Assembly (NCBI GenBank): GCA_022827025.1
Contig: JAJDTT010000212.1
Coordinates: 1 to 35,010 of the forward strand
DNA: 35,010 nt
Direction: 5' to 3'
Source of the DNA: Acidobacteriota bacterium
GTDB lineage: Bacteria > Acidobacteriota > UBA6911 > RPQK01 > JAJDTT01
Shown here piece after piece: positions 15,109 through 22,441 of this stretch. Every line of letters starts with the position of its first letter. The first letter of the stretch is position 1. The position numbers and the translations under genes were made by a program. The notes under the pieces were generated by a model, which was not told where the DNA came from, made no database searches, and worked only from the letters and a program-made list of their open reading frames with translations.

Positions 15109-17002
15109 CGCTCCAAGACGCCGCTCCAGTTCGGTGCCTCCACTCGAAGAAGTCTCTGGCCTTGTCCAATTCGGGGCACGGTTCCTCGTCGGCGACGAGA
15201 TACAGAGTCTCCTTGGCGCGCGTCATACCCACGTACAGGCGGTCCAAGTCGAGCTGTCGAACCTCCCGCTCCTCGTCCGTGGTTTCTCGAACCGCAGCCG
15301 CCAGACCTGGGATGGGCCTTTGGAGGTACCGTCCTTCCTCCTTTTGAGGGAAAACGGAAGCTCCTATGCGCGGGATGAAGACGGCGCGAAATTCCAGACC
15401 CTTGCTGCGGTCGAAGGTTCCGACACGCACGCCGTCGCCGAGGCGCCCTTCGCGCATGTCCCTCAACAGGGTGCATGGGATGCGCTTTCGGGAAAGCGCC
15501 TTTCGGGCGCGGTCGGCATCGGCATTGCTGCGCATCAGCACGCCGATGGACCCGTAGGTCAGGCCGTTCTCGCGGACCAGATTCTGGATCTCGGCGGCGA
15601 TGGCGGGAACTTCGCCCTTCCGGCCGACTCGAATGAAGACCGGGCTGGGACCCGTTTCCTGCTCGAACTCTGCATGCAGAGCGGCGCCGTCGTCGTTGTC
15701 TTCCTGAACTGGCAAGGTGTCTCCGCGAACGGCTTTCGCTGCTTCGATGATGGGTCGTGTGTTGCGGTAGTTGGTCTTCAGGATCTCGGAACGTCCCTTC
15801 ACTTGAATGCCGGCCCAGCGCAGGCGGAACCCTCCCGCGTAGATGCGTTGGGCGGCATCGTCCAGGATCAGGATGCCGTCCCGGGGCACTCGATTCTCCG
15901 GTTTGCCCGCGACCAGAGCCCGGACGAGCTGCATGCCAACCAGAGTCATGTCCTGGGCCTCGTCGACGATGGCGGCCCGATACTCTCTCGACTCCTGTGC
16001 CCGGGCCCGATCTCGCGCCTGGATCAGGACATCTGCGAAACTCGTCGTCCCGGCCTTGCACATTTTCTCATCCCAGGTTTCCCGAAGCTTCCAGCAGAGT
16101 TCGCGGTCGGCGCGACCGAGTTTATGTTTTCGCCCGAGGCGCTCGAACCGGCCCGTGTCGAGATATTTCGCGCGGGTCGCCGCCCGGCCCTTGATGATCT
16201 TGTCGATCTCTTCCTTCAGGTAATCACTGCTGCATCGCTCCAATGCGGTGCCCGGAACGATTTCCCGGTAGGCGGCGTCGAACGCCGCTTCCACCTTCTG
16301 CGGGTCGATCCACTGCTTTGACGGGTTCGGAATCAAGCGATATGCGACTCGGTCGATGTTGAAAAATACGACGTTCTTTGGAGCATGAGGCAATCTCCCG
16401 TACAACTGGTGGAGGTGCTCTGTGAGTGATCGGCTGAACGTCGTAAACAGTATTTTCCCGTCTGCATACCGCCGCCCGAGTTCCGCCGCCCGATGCAGGG
16501 CGACAACGGTCTTGCCGGTGCCGGCTGCCCCCCGAATGCGAGCCTCTCCTCCGTAATAGTGGCGCTTCACCAACGGCTCCTGGTCCGGGTGGAGGAACAG
16601 TTGCCACTCTTCAAAGTCGAGCAGCGAGGCTAAAGCCTGCGCAGGTTCCTCATCGGGCGGCGCCACATCCCGCAGATTCACTGTGCGTTGGGCGTCGGCG
16701 GAATAGTTGCGCCGCCTGGCCCACTGGTAAGCTGCATCGTGATGGCCGGCGTGCAGCAGCACGACCCTCTCGGGATTCTGGAATTCGGGCTCCACCGCCA
16801 GGATCACCCGCAGCTCCCTCGACGCGCGTATCGAGCATTGGGTCTGTCGGGTGGTGCTGACCAAGGACTCGTAGTTCAGGCTCGGGTGAAACGGGTTGGC
16901 AAAAAACCTGTCAATGGCGTTGGTGCACCGCATCTTCTCGTCATCTGAGAGCGATGTGCGGCTAAAAGCGCGATAAAAGGAGCGAGCGGAGGTTATTTCC
17001 AT
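15098..17002 (-). CDS. UvrD/Rep-like superfamily 1 helicase with N-terminal RelE/ParE-like domain
   Basis: 634 aa. Residues 1-97 look like a RelE/ParE-type fold: FYRAFSRTSL, FANPFHPSLNYESL, SIRASRELRVIL and LLHAGHHDAAYQWA, a pattern found in a known group of helicase fusions. Helicase motifs follow: HPDQEPLV (Q-like), Walker A GAAGTGKT (158-165), Walker B AIVDEAQD (344-351), LILDDAAQRIY (378-388), LKTNYRNTRPI (408-418), VGTFDRSKGLEF (527-538) and RLYVGMTRAKETLYLV (588-603). It is shorter than UvrD and lacks the large 1B/2B insertions. It stands alone, with no antitoxin or partner gene beside it. Function could be DNA repair, RNA/translation-linked surveillance or defence; not resolved. The start at 17002 precedes the conserved N-terminus; divergent from cpdA-like gene across 104 bp. 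Confidence 0.88.
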   Translation of the reverse strand: MEITSARSFYRAFSRTSLSDDEKMRCTNAIDRFFANPFHPSLNYESLVSTTRQTQCSIRASRELRVILAVEPEFQNPERVVLLHAGHHDAAYQWARRRNYSADAQRTVNLRDVAPPDEEPAQALASLLDFEEWQLFLHPDQEPLVKRHYYGGEARIRGAAGTGKTVVALHRAAELGRRYADGKILFTTFSRSLTEHLHQLYGRLPHAPKNVVFFNIDRVAYRLIPNPSKQWIDPQKVEAAFDAAYREIVPGTALERCSSDYLKEEIDKIIKGRAATRAKYLDTGRFERLGRKHKLGRADRELCWKLRETWDEKMCKAGTTSFADVLIQARDRARAQESREYRAAIVDEAQDMTLVGMQLVRALVAGKPENRVPRDGILILDDAAQRIYAGGFRLRWAGIQVKGRSEILKTNYRNTRPIIEAAKAVRGDTLPVQEDNDDGAALHAEFEQETGPSPVFIRVGRKGEVPAIAAEIQNLVRENGLTYGSIGVLMRSNADADRARKALSRKRIPCTLLRDMREGRLGDGVRVGTFDRSKGLEFRAVFIPRIGASVFPQKEEGRYLQRPIPGLAAAVRETTDEEREVRQLDLDRLYVGMTRAKETLYLVADEEPCPELDKARDFFEWRHRTGAASWSGVF

Positions 17003-17106
17003 CCGAACTCGAAGGAATTCAAGAGGCGTATATGTTCGATGCCGTCTTTCCTTTGAAACGAAAAACTATACACTGACCCGTGGCGACTGCCCACTAACCA
17101 ATTCCC

Positions 17107-17895
17107 ATGACTTTTCGCATTCTGCAACTAAGCGATCCCCATCTTCTGTCCGAGCCGGACGCGCTGCACCGGGCCGTCCCCGTCTATCGATCGTTTCGTC
17201 ATGTTATCCGCCATCTTGAGGAGCAAGGTCCGGGCTTCGATCGGGTGATCTTGACTGGAGATCTGGCCCATGACGAGAAGCGGGAAACTTACGAGCTATT
17301 GAGACGGACGCTGGTGGAGAAGTTCCTGAATTTCCGGATCATCCCGGGGAACCATGACAGTCGGGATTTCATGCGGCAGGTCTTCCCCGAGATATGCGGA
17401 ACCGGCCGGGACCGGGTCAACTTCTCAGTGGAAGCAGCGGGGTGGAAGCTTGTAGGGCTGGATTCCCATCTTCCCGGGTCCGTGAGCGGCCGGGTGGGCC
17501 GCCGCCAGTTGGAATGGCTCAGACAGGAATTGGATGCCAGTCCGGGAGCGCCGACGGTGCTCTTCATTCATCACCCTCCGGTTCCGGTCGGGTGTCCCTG
17601 GTTGGACCGGATCGGCCTGGAGGATGCCGAGCATCTCCGATTGGTAGTGGCTGAGGCGCCTCAGGTGCAACTGGTGCTTTGCGGGCATGTCCACCACGAA
17701 TTCCGGGGTCGACTGGGTGAGGCGGAGGTTCTGGCCGCCCCCTCCACGGCCATCCAGTTCCTGCCCAGGGGAGAGAGCCCGGTCTTCGATCCAATTCCGC
17801 CCGGCGCCCGGATCCTGGAACTGGACGGATCTCGTTGGAGAACTCGTGTCGTCCGCCTTCCCGAATTGATCTGGGTGCCGGATCGCGACGCCTGA
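17107..17895 (+). CDS. CpdA-like metallophosphoesterase (cyclic-nucleotide phosphodiesterase family)
   Basis: 262 aa calcineurin-type phosphoesterase. The binuclear metal motifs are all present: Asp10 and His12 in LSDPHLL, Asp52 in LTGDLAHD, Asn82 and His83 in GNHDSRDF, His155 in FIHHPPVP, and His194/His196 in CGHVHHEF. Closest to CpdA/Icc, which hydrolyses 3',5'-cAMP; other members act on cAMP analogues or phospholipid-like substrates, so cAMP is probable rather than proven. No signal peptide, so cytoplasmic. Convergent with the giant PVC-type gene, 24 bp between stops. Confidence 0.87.
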   Translation: MTFRILQLSDPHLLSEPDALHRAVPVYRSFRHVIRHLEEQGPGFDRVILTGDLAHDEKRETYELLRRTLVEKFLNFRIIPGNHDSRDFMRQVFPEICGTGRDRVNFSVEAAGWKLVGLDSHLPGSVSGRVGRRQLEWLRQELDASPGAPTVLFIHHPPVPVGCPWLDRIGLEDAEHLRLVVAEAPQVQLVLCGHVHHEFRGRLGEAEVLAAPSTAIQFLPRGESPVFDPIPPGARILELDGSRWRTRVVRLPELIWVPDRDA

Positions 17896-17919
17896 ACGGA
17901 GCCGCGCTTCAAATCCCGG

Positions 17920-20900
17920 TCAAAATCCCGAACCCCGCTCCAGAAACAGGAACAGGTCCACCAGGTTCTGCGTGGTCATGGCCTCCAGCAGGTCTTCGGG
18001 CATGATGGAGATCTGGGAGGTCCGCCGGTCGGTGACGAGGTTTTGGGGAATCTCGATTCTCTCTCCGGAGGCGTCGATGAGGGTCAACGTTTCGTCGTTT
18101 TCATCCGCCAGCATTCCGGTCAACGTCTCGTGTCCCTTCGCCTCGACGATGAGCGCCGTGTACTGGTCGGAGATGACCTTGGAGGGGAACATGATGGCCT
18201 CCAGGATCTCGGAACGGCGGAAGCGCTTGACCGCCGTCGACAGGTCGGGTCCCCCGCCCCGGCCCTCGCTGCCGAACACGTGGCAGTTGGAACACTTGGC
18301 CCGGTGGAAGACGGCCCGGCCCCGCTCCGCGCTCCCCCTCTCGTAGGCCCCGGGATCGAACTCCAGGTAGAGGCTCAATTCCTCGAAACTCATCTGCGTG
18401 ATCCGTGATCGCTCGGGAGGAGGCTCTCCGCTGATGAGCTCCAGGATCCGCTCCGCCCGTTTCCGCGCCTGCTCCGCCTCCCGCTCTTCGGCCCGGGACC
18501 GCTCGTCCGGCGGAAGCAGGTCCAGGACGTCTTCCCAGAGCCGGGTGATGTAGCCGTGCATGCTGGCCGCTCCCGGCATCTGCCATCCCCGGTCGAACCA
18601 CTCGACCACGGCGTTCCGCTGATCCCCGCTCCACCCCTGCTTGATGGATCGAAGCGCGTAGACCGTGTGGATCTGGTCGGCCTGGGACTTTTCCGGCTTC
18701 AGTTCCCGGAGCAGCGCTTCGATGGCGCCCGGCGTCTGCAGGAACCCCAGGAGCGTTTCCAGCTCCCGGTTCACCAGAGGGCTTTCCGTGGGATAGAGAT
18801 CCAGCAGCCGGGCGCCGAGACGGGAGGCGATTGCTCCGCGTCCCGGGGCCTCGGGCGCCGGGTCGCGGAGGAAGGCCAACTGGCAGATTCGGAGGTAGGC
18901 GAGTCGAATCTCTCCGGTCATGGGTTGGCGGCCGTACTCCAGGATCTTCTCCAGGACGGCGTTCCAGTCCGGACCCGGGTTCCGGACCCGGATCAGGGCC
19001 AGAAGGCCCTCCAGGGCGGCTCGCGGCCGATCCTGCAAGTTGCCGCTCAGGACCCACGAGGTCCAGAGTCCCGCGTCCATCCGCTCCAGCGCCAGCCTTG
19101 CGGCGTGGCGGACGAACCGGTCGGAATGGTCCATGAGGCGGTACACGCTCCGCGCCAGCGCCTGCGGATCCGGCACGGATGAATCGGAACTCAATCCGGC
19201 CCGGAGCAGGGATTCTGCGGCCCGCCTCGCCACCAGGGGATCGGAGTCGCCCAGCCGCTCCTGCAGGCTCGACGAGACCTGGTGCCGCGGATGGGTCCCC
19301 AGCAGCAGGACGGCGGCCGCTCGGACCTTCGGGTCGTCATCTCCGGACAGCTCGTCCAGTAGCTCCGGGCCAGGCGCCGGCCCGAGAGTCTGAAGCAATT
19401 CCAGGGCGCGGACGCGTTGCCGGGACGGGGACGCCCGGTCGCGGGCAACTCGGATCAGATCCGGTTCCCAACGGGTTCCCAGTTCGGACTTGACCCGGGT
19501 CGTGGCCAGCTTGCCCCAGGCGGACCGGTGCATGGGCTGGGTCAGGGCCTTGCGGACGCCGGAGCCGGTTCCCGCGGAGGACTCGGCCGCCGCGCCGGTG
19601 TAGCGGACCCGGTAGAGCCCGCCGCTGGTGGAGCGTCCCCCCGTGGAGAAATAGAGGAACCCGTCGGGACCGACGTCCAGGTCGGTCACGTTCAAGGGCT
19701 CCCCCGAGACGAAGTCCTCGCCGGATGAGATGTAGGTGGCTCCGGTCGGCTCCGGAAAGCTGACCCGGATGCGCCCGCGGGACCAGTCCCCCAGAAAGAG
19801 GGCGCCGTGATATTTCCGGGGGTAGGTATGGTGCAGGTAGAAGGCGATTCCCACCGGCGAGCCGCGTCCCAGGCTCTCGACGGCGGGGAGCGAATCGGGG
19901 TAGTGGCCGGGGAACTTGCCGGATCCCGTTCGCCACCCGTAGTCTCCTCCGGGGACCGCGTGAAGGACCCGGATGGGCCGGTACCAGGGGAGTCCGAAGT
20001 CCCACTCCATGTCCGAATCGAAGGTGAAGAGTTCCCCCTGCGGGTCCAGGGCGAAATCGAAGGCGTTCCGGAATCCGGCGCTGAATTGGGTCCACCGGTT
20101 GCCGGACAGATCCAGCCGGTGGATGGTGCCCGCCGGCACCCGGATGGAATTGGCGTGGCCCCGCGGATCCAGGTAACGCTCCAGGAGATGGTCCTCCTGG
20201 AGACCCCGGGATGGGGAGCCGGGGTCGACGGTCACGTCGGGGTAGGCGTAGTTGCCGTAGAGCAGGTACAGGTCGCCGTCCATTCCGGTCAGGATGGCGT
20301 GCGGTCCATGCTCTCCGATGCGTCCCCGGCTGGCGGCGATCAGGGTGGTGGAGTCGGCCTGGTCGTCGCCATCTTCGTCGACCAACCGGTAGAGTCCGGC
20401 TCCTTCGGGGCCGTTGGATTGCACCAGCAGGTCTCCGGAGCCCAGGTAGTGCATCCCGTGCGCTCGCTGGACCCGGTTCGAGAAGTCCCGGACTCCTTCG
20501 AACCGGCCGTCTCCATCCTCATCCGCCAGAATGTGGATGCCCCCGTGCTCGCGGGCCACGACCGGCCTGCCCCGGTGGTCGAAGGTCAGGTTGACCAGTG
20601 AGCCCAGCAGTTCGTCGGTGGCCACCTGCTCCACCTGGAAGCCCGGAGCGGCCCGAAACCGCTCCTTGCCGCGCCGGGTCCGGCCGGTGGTCCTGGCGGA
20701 CTTGATCTCGATGTCCTTGAACAGGACCCGCATGGGCGGCCCGGTGTGCAGTTGGAGGGCGATGATTCCCGATCTCGACCCCTCCGGATCGGTCAGGTCG
20801 CACACCAGGTGACCGTTGAGGATGAGGCGGACCCGGCGCCCTTCGCAGATGATCTCGTACCGGTTCCATCCCGTCAGGTCGGCGCGGGCGTTGATGGCCG

Positions 20901-21363
20901 CCTTCTCCTCGGCACTCAGTTTCTTCCAGTAGTCCATCATGCCGCGCTTGCCCTCGTCGTAGAGCATGCCGAAGTAATTCGCCTCGGCGATGTCGGCCTG
21001 ATAGCCCTTGACCACGTGGTTGGGATGCTGCTCGCTGCGGAACTGGATTCCGCTGTTCCCCCGGATCAGCTTCACCGAGACCCGCAGGGTGAAGTCGCTG
21101 AAGCTCCGGGTGGTGGAGAGAAAACTGTTGCGCTCGATCTGCACCTCCTCCGTGGAGCCGACGATCACTCCGTCCTCCACTTTCCAGAGTTTCGAGTCGC
21201 CGATCCAACCGGTCAGATCCCGGCCGTTGAAGAGCGGCACGAATCCCTGCCTGTCCTGCGACGCGCGGGCCGGAACGGAGAAAAGGAGAAGCGAGAACAA
21301 GGATGCGGCGGCGAGCCTGGGGAAAGCCTGCCACATGCCGGAACTGAGGCTCATTGACTTCAT
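17920..21363 (-). CDS. DUF1080 / PVC-type membrane-bound dehydrogenase / HEAT repeats / cytochrome c fusion
   Basis: 1147 aa exported protein. A signal peptide (cleavage after PARA, about residue 34) leads into DUF1080 (about 38-220; VPLFNGRDLTGW, IQFRSEQHPN, FKDIEIK), a concanavalin-like fold of putative 3-keto-disaccharide hydrolases. Next is a beta-propeller dehydrogenase-like module (about 230-590; LTFDHRGRPVVAREHG, DEDGDGRFEG, FLGDWSRGRI), then HEAT-like helical repeats (about 610-960). A C-terminal cytochrome c domain carries the heme motif CSNCH at 1024-1028, with a candidate axial Met in SISIMPEDLLEAM. It would oxidise sugars or polyols in the periplasm and pass electrons to heme c (inference). 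The start has a strong AAGGAGG eight bases upstream. Promoter-like boxes lie just upstream. Confidence 0.88.
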   Translation of the reverse strand: MKSMSLSSGMWQAFPRLAAASLFSLLLFSVPARASQDRQGFVPLFNGRDLTGWIGDSKLWKVEDGVIVGSTEEVQIERNSFLSTTRSFSDFTLRVSVKLIRGNSGIQFRSEQHPNHVVKGYQADIAEANYFGMLYDEGKRGMMDYWKKLSAEEKAAINARADLTGWNRYEIICEGRRVRLILNGHLVCDLTDPEGSRSGIIALQLHTGPPMRVLFKDIEIKSARTTGRTRRGKERFRAAPGFQVEQVATDELLGSLVNLTFDHRGRPVVAREHGGIHILADEDGDGRFEGVRDFSNRVQRAHGMHYLGSGDLLVQSNGPEGAGLYRLVDEDGDDQADSTTLIAASRGRIGEHGPHAILTGMDGDLYLLYGNYAYPDVTVDPGSPSRGLQEDHLLERYLDPRGHANSIRVPAGTIHRLDLSGNRWTQFSAGFRNAFDFALDPQGELFTFDSDMEWDFGLPWYRPIRVLHAVPGGDYGWRTGSGKFPGHYPDSLPAVESLGRGSPVGIAFYLHHTYPRKYHGALFLGDWSRGRIRVSFPEPTGATYISSGEDFVSGEPLNVTDLDVGPDGFLYFSTGGRSTSGGLYRVRYTGAAAESSAGTGSGVRKALTQPMHRSAWGKLATTRVKSELGTRWEPDLIRVARDRASPSRQRVRALELLQTLGPAPGPELLDELSGDDDPKVRAAAVLLLGTHPRHQVSSSLQERLGDSDPLVARRAAESLLRAGLSSDSSVPDPQALARSVYRLMDHSDRFVRHAARLALERMDAGLWTSWVLSGNLQDRPRAALEGLLALIRVRNPGPDWNAVLEKILEYGRQPMTGEIRLAYLRICQLAFLRDPAPEAPGRGAIASRLGARLLDLYPTESPLVNRELETLLGFLQTPGAIEALLRELKPEKSQADQIHTVYALRSIKQGWSGDQRNAVVEWFDRGWQMPGAASMHGYITRLWEDVLDLLPPDERSRAEEREAEQARKRAERILELISGEPPPERSRITQMSFEELSLYLEFDPGAYERGSAERGRAVFHRAKCSNCHVFGSEGRGGGPDLSTAVKRFRRSEILEAIMFPSKVISDQYTALIVEAKGHETLTGMLADENDETLTLIDASGERIEIPQNLVTDRRTSQISIMPEDLLEAMTTQNLVDLFLFLERGSGF

Positions 21364-21414
21364 TAAGTGGCCTCCTTGGAGTGGGCCGGTGGTGTCATCC
21401 TGACGTCGGTGAGA

Positions 21415-21443
21415 ACTATCGTTCCACCCGATTCACCTGTCAA
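21415..21443 (-). promoter_or_regulatory. Sigma70-like promoter for the PVC-type dehydrogenase
   Basis: On the minus strand TTGACA, 17-bp spacer, GATAGT (4 of 6). About 50-80 bp upstream of the ATG at 21363. Predicted from consensus only. Confidence 0.5.
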
Positions 21444-21495
21444 CCGGTGTCGCCCCTGCGCCGAAAACGGGGAATGTTCAGAGGTCCCCCTTCGA

Positions 21496-21524
21496 TTGAC
21501 ACCGGCTCGGGCGGTCACTACTTT
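21496..21524 (+). promoter_or_regulatory. Sigma70-like promoter for the NIPSNAP-penicillin acylase pair
   Basis: TTGACA (perfect -35), 17-bp spacer, TACTTT (3 of 6 at -10). About 65 bp upstream of the NIPSNAP start. The -35 boxes of the two divergent promoters are 52 bp apart, which would allow a shared regulator. Confidence 0.4.
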
Positions 21525-21590
21525 GGTCCGCGTGGCCGGGGTCGAGGAGAGCGGGTATTCGAGAGACGGGACGGCCGGAGGGGAGCCAAG

Positions 21591-22424
21591 ATGATGATTT
21601 CCAAATGTATCCAGTCGCGGAGCTTCCTTTGCCTGGGCCTGGCGATGGTTCTGGCGATGAGCTGCAGCCCGGCGGTAGAGAATGAAACCTCCGAGGAGCC
21701 GGTAAGCCAAACGGCGGGGGAGAACATGCTGGAGTACTACGAGCTTCGCGTCTACCGTATCGACAGCCTCGAAAAGCAGGAAGTGGTCAGCCGCTACCTG
21801 GAGACGGCCCTGGTTCCCGCGCTGAACCGCTTGGGGATCGACCGGGTCGGAGTCTTCACCCTCCAGGAACCGGGAGACGACTTCTCCATATTCGCCCTCA
21901 TCCCCTATCCGACCCTGGATCACTTGACCCGGCTGAGCGACGTCCTGGATCAGGATGCGGACTATCAGCAGGCGGCGTCCGAATATTTTGCCGCCTCCAT
22001 CGACGACCCGGCCTACGGCCGCATCGAGAACAAGCTGATGAAGGCTTTCGACAGCATCCCCGTCATGGAACTGCCGGCGCAGACGGCCGGCCGGGAACCG
22101 CGGATCTTCGAGCTTCGGACCTATGAGAGCCATCACGAGAATGCGGCCTACCGGAAAGTGCAGATGTTCGACGAGGGGGAGACGCAGATCATGCGGGAAA
22201 CGGGTCTGGGCCCCGTCTTCTTTGGGGAGGTCCTGGTCGGCCACGACGTGCCGAACCTGACCTACATGCTGTCGAGCACCGACCGGGAGACGCACAAGAA
22301 GAGCTGGGAGGCCTTCCTGGTGCATCCCGACTGGGTCCGGATGAAGGCCATGGACCGTTACAAGGACACGGTCTCCAAAATCGCCAACTGGTTTCTGGTC
22401 CCCACCCCCTATTCGCAGATCTGA
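21591..22424 (+). CDS. NIPSNAP-family lipoprotein
   Basis: 277 aa. The N-terminus is a lipoprotein signal: a hydrophobic stretch then lipobox LAMSC with Cys25, so the protein is anchored in a membrane facing the periplasm. Two NIPSNAP ferredoxin-like domains are readable: YYELRVYRIDSLEKQEVVSR (about 45-64) and FELRTYESHHENAAYRKVQMF (about 173-193). NIPSNAP domains have no established enzyme activity; bacterial members sit near oxidoreductases and hydrolases. ATG 21591 is preferred because GGAGGGGAG precedes it and the signal peptide then starts normally; an upstream in-frame start would prepend 79 non-conserved residues. The penicillin-acylase gene follows after 17 bp. Confidence 0.85.
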   Translation: MMISKCIQSRSFLCLGLAMVLAMSCSPAVENETSEEPVSQTAGENMLEYYELRVYRIDSLEKQEVVSRYLETALVPALNRLGIDRVGVFTLQEPGDDFSIFALIPYPTLDHLTRLSDVLDQDADYQQAASEYFAASIDDPAYGRIENKLMKAFDSIPVMELPAQTAGREPRIFELRTYESHHENAAYRKVQMFDEGETQIMRETGLGPVFFGEVLVGHDVPNLTYMLSSTDRETHKKSWEAFLVHPDWVRMKAMDRYKDTVSKIANWFLVPTPYSQI

Positions 22425-22441
22425 CCACAGATCCACCGGCA

